Shown here: piece after piece, positions 45,452 to 54,162 of the stretch
Layout: each line of letters opens with the position of its first letter
How positions within the stretch are numbered: the first letter of the stretch is position 1
Source of the DNA: an uncultured bacterium
Lineage (GTDB): Bacteria; Verrucomicrobiota; Verrucomicrobiia; CAIQCK01
Length of the DNA: 64,000 nucleotides
Direction: 5' to 3'
NCBI GenBank assembly: GCA_903870275.1
Contig: CAIQCK010000114.1
Coordinates: 1-64,000 of the forward strand
Program-made: the position numbers and the translations under genes
Notes under the pieces: model-generated
Database searches by the model: none
The model's input: the letters and a program-made list of their open reading frames with translations, nothing else
What the model was told of the DNA's origin: nothing

Positions 45452-46656
45452 GACGGCGAACGGGTCTCCGACAGCGCCGGGTCCCAGTCTTTCCAGACCG
45501 GCTCATAACCGAGCGCGCGAAGTTTGGCGGCGACCTCCGCCGCCGACCGCTGGTCTGCTATCACAAATTGCTCCGCCGCGCAACAATGCTCGCCTTCGGA
45601 CGAAATCTCCGGCACCGCGACGACCCTGCCCCGCTCCGTCCGATGCAGCTTGTCGCTGCCGGCGCCGGTGTAACCGCCCGGCTCCGTGTGGCTGCCCGCG
45701 CTGATCATCGTCACGCCGAGCGGCATCAAGCCGTCGCGCAACCGCGCCGACTCGCGCGTGCTCAGCACGATGCCAGCGTGCGGAAACGTCAGCCGCAGCG
45801 CGCACACAAATTGCGCCATCTCGCGGTCGCTCATCGGATACCGCGGCGCAAACTCGCCCGCCGCCGGCCGCAGCCGCGGCAACGACACCGTGAGCTGCGC
45901 GCGCCAGCATTGGCGCAGCAGATACCCCGCGTGCGCCGCCATGGCAATGGCCTCCTCGCGCCACTTCCACAAGCCGATCAACGGTGCAATGCCGAGCCGG
46001 CGCATGCCCGCCGCATACCCGCGCTCCGGCGTCTCCAGCCGCCAGTCGAAATTTTTCTTCGGCCCCGCCGTGTGCATCTCGCGATACACGTCGCGGTTGT
46101 AGGTCTCCTGATAAACCACCAGGCCTTCGCAGCCTGCGGCGACGATGGGCCGGTAGTCCTCCGTTTCCAATGGGCCGACCTCGATGCTGATGCTCGGCAC
46201 GCCCGCCGCGTGCAACGCTGCCACGCAGTCGCGCAAATACGCCGCCGAGACCAGCTTCGGATGCTCGCCCGCCACGAGCAGGATGTTGCGGAAACCCTCC
46301 GCCACCAGGTGCCGCGCCTCCGTCATCACCTGCTCCACCGTCAGCGTGGTGCGCAGGATCGCGTTGTCGCGCGAGAAGCCGCAGTATTGGCAGTTGTTGA
46401 CGCACTCGTTGGAGAGATACACCGGCGCGAACAGCCGCATGACCTTGCCGAAATGCTTCACCGTGAGCGCATGGCTCTCCTGCGCCATCGTTTCCAGAAA
46501 CGGCGCCGCCGCCGGCGAAATCAGCGCCGCGAAATCCGAAAGCGAGCGATGTCCGCCGCGAGCGAGCGCCCGCTCCACATCGGCCGTCGTTGCGCCCTCG
46601 GCCAGTTGAGCGATCTTCGCAAAAGGCAATTCGTTGTATGTCGTGACGAAACTCAT
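45448..46656 (-). CDS. thiH: 2-iminoacetate synthase ThiH (radical SAM tyrosine lyase)
   Basis: A 402-residue protein. The radical-SAM [4Fe-4S] motif is C85-x3-C89-x2-C92 in NECVNNCQYCGFSR. LLVAGEHPK and VGPLETEDY are ThiH landmarks. It cleaves tyrosine to give dehydroglycine for ThiG. ATG 46656 (MSFVTTYNELPF) is chosen; ATG 46662 two codons upstream is equally possible. Longer readings run into the dispersed repeat at 46803-46905 and are unlikely. Confidence 0.92.
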   Translation of the reverse strand: MSFVTTYNELPFAKIAQLAEGATTADVERALARGGHRSLSDFAALISPAAAPFLETMAQESHALTVKHFGKVMRLFAPVYLSNECVNNCQYCGFSRDNAILRTTLTVEQVMTEARHLVAEGFRNILLVAGEHPKLVSAAYLRDCVAALHAAGVPSISIEVGPLETEDYRPIVAAGCEGLVVYQETYNRDVYREMHTAGPKKNFDWRLETPERGYAAGMRRLGIAPLIGLWKWREEAIAMAAHAGYLLRQCWRAQLTVSLPRLRPAAGEFAPRYPMSDREMAQFVCALRLTFPHAGIVLSTRESARLRDGLMPLGVTMISAGSHTEPGGYTGAGSDKLHRTERGRVVAVPEISSEGEHCCAAEQFVIADQRSAAEVAAKLRALGYEPVWKDWDPALSETRSPS

Positions 46657-46802
46657 GGGCATCCAAAACATCCGCCATCGCCCCGGATCGGGGCGCGGTG
46701 CGTCAGGCTGTTCGGTTGTTGCATCGGCAAAGGTTAGCGCGAAGCCCACCGGTTGCGCAAGGACGCCTCGAATGACCGTCTGGCGAAAAACGGAAGTGTT
46801 GA

Positions 46803-46905
46803 CGTTCAGGGGCATCGGCGTAGTCTGCGCGCAGGAGGTTTGATGAAGCCGGACAATGTGGCAATTGGGAGGCGGAAGTCCTTCGGGCAAGGAGGCGTAG
46901 CGGGT
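46803..46905 (+). repeat. Dispersed repeat carrying Shine-Dalgarno and ATG, copy A
   Basis: About 100 bp, clearly related to 49679-49785. The shared core is ggggcatcggcgtagtct, then gcgc, a purine-rich stretch, and atgaagccggacaa, continuing weakly for about 40 bp more. Copy A has a perfect AGGAGG four bases before the ATG at 46843. Confidence 0.7.
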
Positions 46906-46926
46906 GGAAATTCACCTCTGCGATTG

Positions 46927-48255
46927 ATGAGACTGGCCACCTTTGTTCTTTTCCTGGAGTTCGGTATGGCATTAGGGGCCGACGTTCCCCCGGCGTTTCT
47001 GAATGAGAAGAACGCCTGGTCATTTGACATCGAGTTGACGGCCTACCTTCCGCGATATTCCTCCGTGCAACCGCTGCGCATTTCCTTTTGTTCGGAGAAC
47101 ACGCTCATCGAGCCATGGGCCATGACGGACACCGATTGCAGCCTCACCATGCCGACTAAATACCTGCAATCGCTGGCAAAATACTTTTACACTCACAAAG
47201 CGTTTCACAACCCGTCTCTCTATTACATGAAGTGCGTGGAAACACCAAAACATCCCGCTCCACCATTGCCGAACATAGAATCGAGACAGAAAGAGAAGCT
47301 TCCTGCCGCCAGAGTGGATGTGTCGTTGGCGGTCATTGAAGAGAAAAACCAGGAATTCAAATTCTACTGCATTGCCACATTGCCTTGGGACAGGGAGTTG
47401 ATTCCTTTTCTGGACGGGGCAATCAAGCAAATCAAAGGCACTGGGTGCGAGGAACCGCTCCGCTGGTTGCGCGACGGATGTGCGCTTCACAAGGCCCCTC
47501 CCACGCCATGGGTAAGCTGGGACTCCGATAAGGACAAACAATTGCTCGGACATCATTTGAGTCAAATCCCGATGGGGGGATTCGAAGTCACGGACACGCC
47601 TTTCGAAGTGGTATTAAAAACCTTTGAAGGGCGTTTTCAAGACTATCGAAAGACCCATCCTGACGCAGCGCGAGAATTGCCCAAGACCCTGTTCACAGTT
47701 CGGGCTTCGCGAGCGCTGCTGCAGCAAAAGGTTGAAGGCATTCACCTGGCACCAACTGGCAACTTGTGGGATGGCATCCATTTCTTGACATACTGCCTGG
47801 ATGGTTTGGCCGTGGCGGATTTGCCCCACGGAGGCAGCACAGACGTTTCCCTCCCGATTGAAAACGGACACCTTGTTGTCCGCAACGGTGCGTTTTCAAT
47901 GCAGGACATCAAGGACTTCGCTGCGTTGGCGTCCAAACTGAAAGATGCGAAGGATGGAGTGTCACAATACCTTCTCGACAGGCCGGACCAGGTATTTCGG
48001 AAGGAACTACTTGAATACCAAAGTTCCGGCTCCAATACCGGGTTGCTACGGGGATGTGTGCTGCGGGAACTGAACCGGACGGCCTACGAGGCAGCGTTTT
48101 ACGACCCCCAGCGGTTTGCAGGCGTAAAGCTTTCGCCAGCAACACTTGCCTTGCTAAAGAAACATCCACAGGGCCAAGCGCTTATTCGCCTCAACCGCAT
48201 GCTTTTGGAAGACGCTTACCCCATGGAGATTTCAAAGCATGTTCGTGAGAAATGA
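46927..48255 (+). CDS. Secreted protein of unknown function
   Basis: A 442-residue protein from ATG 46927, which gives the signal peptide MRLATFVLFLEFGMALGA. The in-frame ATG 46843 has a perfect AGGAGG but lies inside a dispersed repeat and would add 28 residues before the signal. Both starts are possible. Visible features are several Cys pairs (FYC, KGTGC, DGC), a central WDGIHFLTYCLDGLAV segment and a basic C-terminus. No family was recognised. Its base composition is closer to 53-54% G+C by eye than that of its flanks. Confidence 0.65.
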   Translation: MRLATFVLFLEFGMALGADVPPAFLNEKNAWSFDIELTAYLPRYSSVQPLRISFCSENTLIEPWAMTDTDCSLTMPTKYLQSLAKYFYTHKAFHNPSLYYMKCVETPKHPAPPLPNIESRQKEKLPAARVDVSLAVIEEKNQEFKFYCIATLPWDRELIPFLDGAIKQIKGTGCEEPLRWLRDGCALHKAPPTPWVSWDSDKDKQLLGHHLSQIPMGGFEVTDTPFEVVLKTFEGRFQDYRKTHPDAARELPKTLFTVRASRALLQQKVEGIHLAPTGNLWDGIHFLTYCLDGLAVADLPHGGSTDVSLPIENGHLVVRNGAFSMQDIKDFAALASKLKDAKDGVSQYLLDRPDQVFRKELLEYQSSGSNTGLLRGCVLRELNRTAYEAAFYDPQRFAGVKLSPATLALLKKHPQGQALIRLNRMLLEDAYPMEISKHVREK

Positions 48256-48343
48256 GAATGAGATCAATGCGGCTGTGAAGACAAGGCGGAACCAGCGCTC
48301 CAAGCCAGGCACCCGTTACAAAGAAACAAACAAGTAATCAGCC

Positions 48344-48718
48344 ATGACAATGCCAAACATGGACCGATGGATATATGAATCCCTTAGGGCACGCGCTCCA
48401 CTCATTGCGGTTGTTGTTCTGTCTATTGCGATCTTTGCTGGCGTATTGCCGTCGCTTAATCGTAGAGCAGAACGAGCCTGGCAAGCTGACATGATGAAGG
48501 AAGGCAATCGCCTTGTTGAAAAGATCGAACAGTGGAAAGCAATTAACGGCCGTTTGCCGTCAAACCTTTCCGAGGCCGGACTTCCAGATGATGGACCGCT
48601 GTATTACAATAAGTGGAGTGACGACGAATATGTCGTGTCGTACGCCGATGGCAGAGGATTCTTCACTGACACGCGATATTATTCCAAAAACAAAAAGTGG
48701 AGTCCGTTAGGCGACTGA
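48344..48718 (+). CDS. Membrane-anchored small protein of unknown function
   Basis: A 124-residue protein with one N-terminal membrane helix (APLIAVVVLSIAIFAGVLP), then a helix and a small soluble domain: VEKIEQWKAINGRLPSNLSEAGL, PLYYNKWSDDEYVVSYADG and YYSKNKKW. This helix-then-sheet pattern recalls pseudopilin-like or type II secretion-associated small proteins, but the prepilin cleavage site is absent. It belongs to the low-G+C island between thiH and the DUF2007 gene. Confidence 0.6.
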   Translation: MTMPNMDRWIYESLRARAPLIAVVVLSIAIFAGVLPSLNRRAERAWQADMMKEGNRLVEKIEQWKAINGRLPSNLSEAGLPDDGPLYYNKWSDDEYVVSYADGRGFFTDTRYYSKNKKWSPLGD

Positions 48719-48846
48719 TCATGCCAACCCTTCACACGCTATGCTTGGATTCGACAACAGTCACTGCCACATCAGGGACTAGCCTACAGAGAACGATTGG
48801 CCATAAACCGTGCAAGCGGCCAGAGGAGGAGCAAAGAGGCGGCGGG

Positions 48847-49611
48847 ATGAAAACGGAGATAATGGAGATGACAATGACACGAATTCTTTTTGCCATATTG
48901 GTTGCGGGATTGGCGGGCCAGTTGAACGCCCAACAGTCGCAGGGAAACAATACTCCACCCAAGGACGTCGCCATGAAAGCCACCGTCAATTTGGAGCAAC
49001 GAACGCAACCCTACGTCAATCTTGCCAAAACAACGTATCCGGCTGCCAAGCAACGGTATCTCCAGGGGTTGCCGGCAGGCCACAGGTTCTCGGTTGTGAC
49101 ACGGTTCTACGGCAAGGACGGAAAATACGAACAGGTCTTCGTGTCCGTAAACAAGATAGCCGGTCAAACTGTCTATGGACAAATCGCCAGCGAGACGACG
49201 CATATCAAAACTCTCAAGCGTGGAGACGCCGTCAGTTTTCCAGAGGGCGCCATACTCGATTGGTGCATCCTGGATCCGCAAGGAAATGAAGAAGGAAACT
49301 ATGTCGGCAAGTTTCTGGATGCCTACAGATTGAAAAAAGCCGTGATGCTCATCGCCATTAAAAGAGACACGAGCGGGCGGATTGTCGGCGCAGGCTTCAG
49401 GATGGCAACAACCCCTGAGGAAAAACCGCAGGATATATCCTTCTGCATACCCGAGAACGTGCGACGAGCCGCAGAGCAAATGATTTTGAACAATGACTCC
49501 CAAAAGCACGGGCTCATAATCCTTCACTACAACAATCCGGGCGAAGCTGACAAGCAAGGCGCAATAGTGATATACGATATTCAGAACGAAAAACTCGAAC
49601 CGCCAAAATAG
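48847..49611 (+). CDS. Exported DUF2314/YegJ-like protein
   Basis: A 254-residue protein. A signal peptide follows either ATG 48847 or ATG 48874 (MTRILFAILVAGLAGQLNA; the latter has GGAG at good spacing). The mature part reads AAKQRYLQGLPAGHRFSVVTRF, then GQIASE, LKRGDAVSFPEGAILDWCILD and GNEEGNYVGKF. The order and the GD-V---IlDW core match what I know of the DUF2314 (YegJ) family. Its biochemical role is unknown; in other bacteria it is also exported. Confidence 0.6.
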   Translation: MKTEIMEMTMTRILFAILVAGLAGQLNAQQSQGNNTPPKDVAMKATVNLEQRTQPYVNLAKTTYPAAKQRYLQGLPAGHRFSVVTRFYGKDGKYEQVFVSVNKIAGQTVYGQIASETTHIKTLKRGDAVSFPEGAILDWCILDPQGNEEGNYVGKFLDAYRLKKAVMLIAIKRDTSGRIVGAGFRMATTPEEKPQDISFCIPENVRRAAEQMILNNDSQKHGLIILHYNNPGEADKQGAIVIYDIQNEKLEPPK

Positions 49612-49678
49612 CGGCGATAGCCGGACACGGGCCATGGCTGCAACGGTTATGGCCGTGCATCCGATGCGGCATTGGGAT

Positions 49679-49785
49679 TAACGCTCCGGGGCATCGGCGT
49701 AGTCTTCGCGCTGGAAGTTTTATGAAGCCGGACAAGGAAGCGGTTGGAACGTGGAAGCCCTGCAGGCTCGGGGGCGCTGAAGCTT
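49679..49785 (+). repeat. Dispersed repeat carrying an ATG, copy B
   Basis: A relative of copy A (46803-46905). It shares ggggcatcggcgtagtct, then ggaagttttatgaagccggacaa. The Shine-Dalgarno has decayed to GGAAG. It supplies the only ATG of the following gene. Confidence 0.7.
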
Positions 49786-50726
49786 CACCACGACACTCCG
49801 CGCGTGCCAGGCTTGGACTCAAAGACGGCCACCACACCTCCTCCAGTCGACAATCGGGCCGAAAACTCCAGGAAACCAACCGCACAATTATCCGAACTCT
49901 CCGAATTCTTCTGCTTGGTCTTTGTACAGTTGCGTTTGCGGTGATTGCCAAAGCTGGAGACACCAATCCTTTTGCAGGCGAGTGGCCTACAGACGCCCAG
50001 AATTTTAAGGTCCTTGAATACTATTTCGACGCTGCAACCCACAGAATCACGGTTGTCTTTTGGGAGGTGAACAGTGCCTTTGTTTATTCTGGCATCAAGG
50101 TGATGCGCGCCGGCTCGGACCTTAAGTTCACCGTGCTTTACAAGATCGGCGGTGGTGGTGCTCATAACGATCCGATGTTCAAGGACACCGAAGACCGCAA
50201 ATGGAAGGTTAGCTTCGAAGCTCACGGTTTCGATCCTAAACAAGGCAAGCTCATCTACCAAGGCGCGACTCCGACCGATACGCGGGAGATCCCCTACAAG
50301 GGAGCCCGAAGCGAGCCGCCGGCCCGGCAGCGCAATGAACACAAGCAGATTTCAACGAGCACCCCCCGTCCACTGGCGTTGTCTATCACAGTACAGGACA
50401 AGGATCGCAGTTTTACCGTTCGTTTGGAAAACACGGGCAACAAGCCGGTGAAATATGTTGATATGCTAAAGCCAAGGCCGGGAGATCTCGATCTCGCAGG
50501 TAATACCGAGATTCTCGTGAGAGACAAAAACCGTCGCATTCTTTCCAAGATAAACGGTGGAAACTCGGATGGATACACTTGGGCCATTTTTCAATCACAA
50601 GCATATCCTGCGAGCTACAGCTACGACAATCGCATTCGCCGGGTGGAGCGAGTCGAAGGAAGTACAACGACGAAGATCCGAAGCCCAAATAGAGATGCAC
50701 ATTCCCCAACCACACATGAATCATGA
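49722..50726 (+). CDS. Probable secreted protein of unknown function
   Basis: A frame of 334 residues whose only plausible ATG (49722, MKPDKEAVGTWK) is in the dispersed repeat. A hydrophobic export-like segment does not come until about residues 54-76 (TIIRTLRILLLGLCTVAFAVIA), preceded by about 50 residues of low-complexity sequence. Either an unusual start near 49890 is used, or the repeat has extended the N-terminus. The mature part begins GDTNPFAGEWPTDAQNFKVLEYYFD and contains a beta-rich region (ITVVFWEVNSAFVYSGIKV) and a second Ig-like part (SFTVRLENTGNKPVKYVD). Function unknown. Confidence 0.55.
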   Translation: MKPDKEAVGTWKPCRLGGAEASPRHSARARLGLKDGHHTSSSRQSGRKLQETNRTIIRTLRILLLGLCTVAFAVIAKAGDTNPFAGEWPTDAQNFKVLEYYFDAATHRITVVFWEVNSAFVYSGIKVMRAGSDLKFTVLYKIGGGGAHNDPMFKDTEDRKWKVSFEAHGFDPKQGKLIYQGATPTDTREIPYKGARSEPPARQRNEHKQISTSTPRPLALSITVQDKDRSFTVRLENTGNKPVKYVDMLKPRPGDLDLAGNTEILVRDKNRRILSKINGGNSDGYTWAIFQSQAYPASYSYDNRIRRVERVEGSTTTKIRSPNRDAHSPTTHES

Positions 50727-50886
50727 CAATAACCCCAATACAGAAGTGTTTACGCTGTCAGACGATGAAATCCAGCTTTGCTTAGTCGGCAACTCGTCAC
50801 TTCACCTCCGATCGGTTACACCAGAAGGTGATCCCGTGGAGTTGAGCGAGAGCGAGGCAAAATTATTGGTCTCAGCCTTATTGTGA
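50716..50886 (+). CDS. Small acidic protein of unknown function
   Basis: 56 residues from ATG 50716 (MNHDNNPNTEVFTLSDDEIQ), overlapping the previous gene's stop by 11 bp. The sequence is well formed: TPEGDPVELSESEAKLLVSALL forms a C-terminal helix. ATG 50695 is an alternative start. No family was recognised. Confidence 0.4.
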   Translation: MNHDNNPNTEVFTLSDDEIQLCLVGNSSLHLRSVTPEGDPVELSESEAKLLVSALL

Positions 50887-51054
50887 ATGATAAAGCGGAT
50901 AAAAGAGTGAGTAATCGTATCAATGGCAAGATGATCATCTAAAGCGCGTCGGCTCCTGAATTCTGATGCTCGCGGGGTGTGCCACCTAATATTGCAGAGT
51001 GTACAGAAATCGGAAATCCCAACCGCGCCGCCGCCACACTGTGAAATATCCGGG

Positions 51055-51549
51055 TTACAAGTCCCGTTTCTCTTCCTGCGCCTTCTTCTGGCCCTCGCGA
51101 TAGACATGCACGAGCACGCCGCCGAAGCCACCGACGCAGAACAACAACAGCAGACCGCTGATAGTCGGCGGACGCCCGCCACCGTTGGCCATGACCGCCA
51201 GTGCGGGCAAACCGAGCGTGGCCAGCGTGATGATGCCGCCCTCGATAAAGGCCGAGGCTATTTCCTTGAAAGTGATTTTCGGGAGATTTCCCTCCGCCAC
51301 TTCCGTCTCCGCCGGCGGAATGAAATCATTGGGCAACGGCCCCGCCCCTTCTTCGCCCCTCAATACCCTGCCGGCCCTCTCCGCATCCTCGTCAGCCACT
51401 TCCAATCGGATCGGGATGGCGGTCGTGCCGGCACCGACTGCGGCGAGGCTGATTTCGTCAAACAGAAATCCCTCAATCCCCGCCGCCTGCAACCGCGACA
51501 ACGCCAGCGACGCGTCGGTCTGGCGGATAAAGGTGCCGACGGTCGTCAT
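51055..51549 (-). CDS. DUF2007-domain membrane protein
   Basis: A 164-residue protein. Residues 1-65 match the DUF2007 "putative signal transducing protein" pattern: TFIRQTDASLALSRLQAAGIEGFL, then IPIRLEVADEDAERAGRVL, a small ferredoxin-like domain. Two membrane helices follow (IITLATLGLPALAVMA and ISGLLLLFCVGGFGGVLVHV), and the protein ends in a charged tail. Role unknown. It follows thiG by 15 bp, so it may be the last gene of the larE-thiG run. Confidence 0.75.
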   Translation of the reverse strand: MTTVGTFIRQTDASLALSRLQAAGIEGFLFDEISLAAVGAGTTAIPIRLEVADEDAERAGRVLRGEEGAGPLPNDFIPPAETEVAEGNLPKITFKEIASAFIEGGIITLATLGLPALAVMANGGGRPPTISGLLLLFCVGGFGGVLVHVYREGQKKAQEEKRDL

Positions 51550-51564
51550 ACGAGAAAGCTCCGT

Positions 51565-52356
51565 TCACCGCTCCAAAAATCCTGTCAGCGGACTTGTCGC
51601 CTGCGCCTCGCGCGAGCGCGGGGCAAGGCCGATCTCGTAGGCGTCGCGGCCCGCCTCGACGGCAGCTTTGAAGGCGCGGGCCATGCGAATCGGGTCGCTG
51701 GCGACGGCGATGGCGGTGTTAATCAACACGGCGTCGGCGCCGAGCTCCATCGCCTCGGCGGCGTGACTGGGCGAGCCGAGGCCGGCGTCCACGACGACGG
51801 GAACGGTGGCCTGCTCGATGATGATTTCGATCTGGGCGCGCGTCTCCACGCCGCGGGCACTGCCGATGGGCGAACCGAGCGGCATGACCGTGGCGCAGCC
51901 GGCTTCCGCGAGCCGCTTGGCGAGGACGGGATCGGCGTTGATGTAGGGCAGCACAATGAAGCCCTCCTTCACCAACACCTCGGCGGCCTTCAGCGTTTCA
52001 ATCGGGTCCGGCAGCAGGTAATGCGGGTCGGGATGGATTTCGAGCTTCACCCAGTTGCCGAGACCGGCCGCGCGCGCGAGCCGGGCAAGGCGGACGGCTT
52101 CATCGGCGTTCATCGCGCCGCTGGTGTTGGGCAAAAGCTGGATGCGTTTGGCGTCAATGAATTCCAGGATGTTCGCGAACCGGTCGTGTTGTCCGCTGAG
52201 ATCGGCGCGGCGCAACGCGACGGTGACCATCTCGCTGCCGCTGGCGGCGATGGCGTCGCGCATCCCTTCGTTGGATGCGAACTTGCCCGTGCCGAGCAGC
52301 AGGCGGGAGGTGAACTCGCGGTTGGCGATTTGCAGGTTGGAGGGTTTATCGGTCAT
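51565..52356 (-). CDS. thiG: Thiazole synthase ThiG
   Basis: A 263-residue TIM barrel. SRLLLGTGKF opens the fold, and MVTVALRRADL and WVKLEIHPDP follow. LPYINADPVLAKRL, TVMPLGSPIGSARG and VDAGLGSPSHAAEAMELGADAVLINTAIA bind the thiazole phosphate. It makes the thiazole ring from deoxyxylulose 5-phosphate, dehydroglycine and ThiS thiocarboxylate. Its partners thiH and thiS lie 5 kb away, separated by the unknown-protein island. Confidence 0.96.
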   Translation of the reverse strand: MTDKPSNLQIANREFTSRLLLGTGKFASNEGMRDAIAASGSEMVTVALRRADLSGQHDRFANILEFIDAKRIQLLPNTSGAMNADEAVRLARLARAAGLGNWVKLEIHPDPHYLLPDPIETLKAAEVLVKEGFIVLPYINADPVLAKRLAEAGCATVMPLGSPIGSARGVETRAQIEIIIEQATVPVVVDAGLGSPSHAAEAMELGADAVLINTAIAVASDPIRMARAFKAAVEAGRDAYEIGLAPRSREAQATSPLTGFLER

Positions 52357-52383
52357 GAAGCAAGTGGTCAGTGTTCAGTAATA

Positions 52384-52465
52384 AGTGATTGGTAATTGGT
52401 AATTGGTGATGGGCAAAGACGCCGGGTTTCATGCACTGAATACTGATTACCAATTACCAATCACT
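52384..52465. repeat. Inverted repeat between larE and thiG
   Basis: agtgattggtaattggtaa (52384-52402) is exactly complementary to 52447-52465, a 19-bp stem over 44 nt. The right arm contains the larE stop codon. It belongs to the same low-complexity style as the repeat after gcvPB. Confidence 0.7.
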
Positions 52466-53300
52466 GCTTCCCCAGCACCTCGTTGGCGCTGCCGCGGCGA
52501 TAGCCCTGCAAATCGAGCGCGACGTAGGCGTAGCCGATTTCCTTGAGCCGGTTGACGATGGTGTCGCGGACGCCGTTCTCCACCAGCCGTGCGATCTGGT
52601 CCGGCGCGACCTCGATGCGCGCGAACGGCACTGCGCCGTTGGCGCCACCGCGGTGATGCCGCACCCGCACGTCGAAGAAGCCGAGGTCCCAGAGCGCATT
52701 TTCCGCCGCCTCGATCATCGCCAGCGCCTGCGGCGTCACCGGCTCGCCGTAAGGCACGCGCGAACTGAGACATGCCATCTGCGGTTTGTCGGCGGTAGGC
52801 AGGCCCAGATGCGCGGACAATGCGCGGATGTCGGCCTTGGTCAGGCCGGCTTCCTTGAGCGGCGCGCGCACTTCGAACTTGGCGGCTGCCTCCGCGCCGG
52901 GGCGGAAATCGCCGATGTCACTGGCGTTCTCGCCGTAAATGATCACCGCAATGCCCTCGGCCCGCGCGACGGGTGCGAGCTTCGCGAACAACTCGTGTTT
53001 GCAAAAATAACAACGGTTCGGCGGATTCGAGACGTACTCCTGGTTCTGAAACTCGTCGGTCTTGACGACGCGGACCGGAAACGCGAACGCCTCGCCCAGC
53101 CGCATCGCGTCGGCCAGTTCCCGCCGCGGCAGGCTGGGCGTGTCGGCGATGACCGACAGCGCCTTCGCGCCGAGCGTGTCGTGTGCAACGCGCGCCAGAA
53201 AGGCGGAGTCCACGCCGCCGCTGTAGGCCACGAGCACGCTGCCGTAGCCGCGCAGCAGGTCGCGGAGGCGGTCGAACTTGGTTTGCAATTGAGCGTCCAC
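52461..53300 (-). CDS. larE: LarE-type ATP-dependent sacrificial sulfur transferase
   Basis: 279 residues from GTG 53300; an alternative GTG 53360 adds 20 residues, and neither has a clear Shine-Dalgarno. The PP-loop VAYSGGVDSAFLARVA binds ATP. NRCYFCKHELFAKL carries the Cys that in LarE of known species is sacrificed as sulfur donor for the nickel-pincer cofactor. GENASDIGDFRPG and ACLSSRVPYGEPVT complete the family pattern. No larB, larC or larA is visible here, so the cofactor link is inference. Confidence 0.85.
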   Translation of the reverse strand: MDAQLQTKFDRLRDLLRGYGSVLVAYSGGVDSAFLARVAHDTLGAKALSVIADTPSLPRRELADAMRLGEAFAFPVRVVKTDEFQNQEYVSNPPNRCYFCKHELFAKLAPVARAEGIAVIIYGENASDIGDFRPGAEAAAKFEVRAPLKEAGLTKADIRALSAHLGLPTADKPQMACLSSRVPYGEPVTPQALAMIEAAENALWDLGFFDVRVRHHRGGANGAVPFARIEVAPDQIARLVENGVRDTIVNRLKEIGYAYVALDLQGYRRGSANEVLGKQ

Positions 53301-53398
53301 CGAAATGACTGTAGCGAGGTTGCCGGAGGGTGTCAAAAGGCAATCAGCCCCGACGCGCACGCCGAGGCTGATCGCCGCGAGAAACTGTCATCCACCGC

Positions 53399-54016
53399 CT
53401 ACGACGTCTCTTCGCCGAGTTCGACGTTCCAGTAGGCGATGTCGAGGAAGTGCTTCCAACTGTCGTCAGCCTTGGGGATGGTGACCTGCACGAACGGCCG
53501 CCACTTGGGCCGCTTGGGTTTGCGGATGAGCTTCATGCCGGCCTCGCCGGGCGTGCGGTTGGCCTTGTGGGTGTTGCACGCGATGCAGGAGCAGACGACG
53601 TTTTCCCAGACCGTGGTGCCGCCGCGATCGCGCGGAATGACGTGATCGATGTTCAAGTCGCGCCGGTCGAACACCTTGCCGCAATACTGGCAGGTGTTGC
53701 CGTCGCGCTCGAAAATGTTGTGGCGGGTGAACTTGACCTCCTTGTGCGGCAGGCGGTCGAAGAAAAGCAGGAGCACCACCTTCGGAATGCGGATGCGGAA
53801 GCGGATAGTGTGGATGCTCTCCTCCTCCTGGGGGAACCGTTCGGAGAAATTGCGCCACTCGCTGAAGTCGAAGGTGTTGAACGCGCCGTTTTCGGCGCAC
53901 ACAACCTCCGCGTGGCCCTCAAACAGCAGCGTCAACGCCCGTCGGACCGAGCAGATATTGACCGCCTGCCAGAGCCGGTTCAGCACCAATACGTTACCAT
54001 TCAGCAACGTTTCCAT
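53399..54016 (-). CDS. HNH endonuclease family protein
   Basis: A 205-residue protein. The HNH region is residues about 110-160: FERDGNTCQYCG (first Cys pair), LNIDHVIPRDRGG (catalytic His), then NVVCSCIACNTHK (second Cys pair and Asn/His). The N-terminal half (LVLNRLWQAVNICSVRRALTLL) is typical of the widespread chromosomal stand-alone HNH proteins found in Verrucomicrobia, Planctomycetes and Cyanobacteria. No phage or intein context is present, so it is a housekeeping or unknown-role member. Confidence 0.9.
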   Translation of the reverse strand: METLLNGNVLVLNRLWQAVNICSVRRALTLLFEGHAEVVCAENGAFNTFDFSEWRNFSERFPQEEESIHTIRFRIRIPKVVLLLFFDRLPHKEVKFTRHNIFERDGNTCQYCGKVFDRRDLNIDHVIPRDRGGTTVWENVVCSCIACNTHKANRTPGEAGMKLIRKPKRPKWRPFVQVTIPKADDSWKHFLDIAYWNVELGEETS

Positions 54017-54162
54017 AGCTCGTTACATTTTGTACGCCGTATCGAATCCATCCAATAACGGCCCGGAAGTTTACCATTACCTTCCCAAAAGTGTCAATGA
54101 CTGCGCCGTCACGGTTACATGACAAAAATGCTACAGCCTCCGCCCCTCCGCACGCGAAAACC

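Noticed and set aside
46657..46842. TPP riboswitch (THI box) upstream of thiH
   Set aside because: No CTGAGA...CCTGATCTGG-type core found; the same negative result applies upstream of larE-thiG.
45448..46890. 480-residue reading of ThiH from 46890
   Set aside because: The extra N-terminal residues read through the dispersed repeat; conserved ThiH sequence begins at MSFVTTYNELPF (46656).
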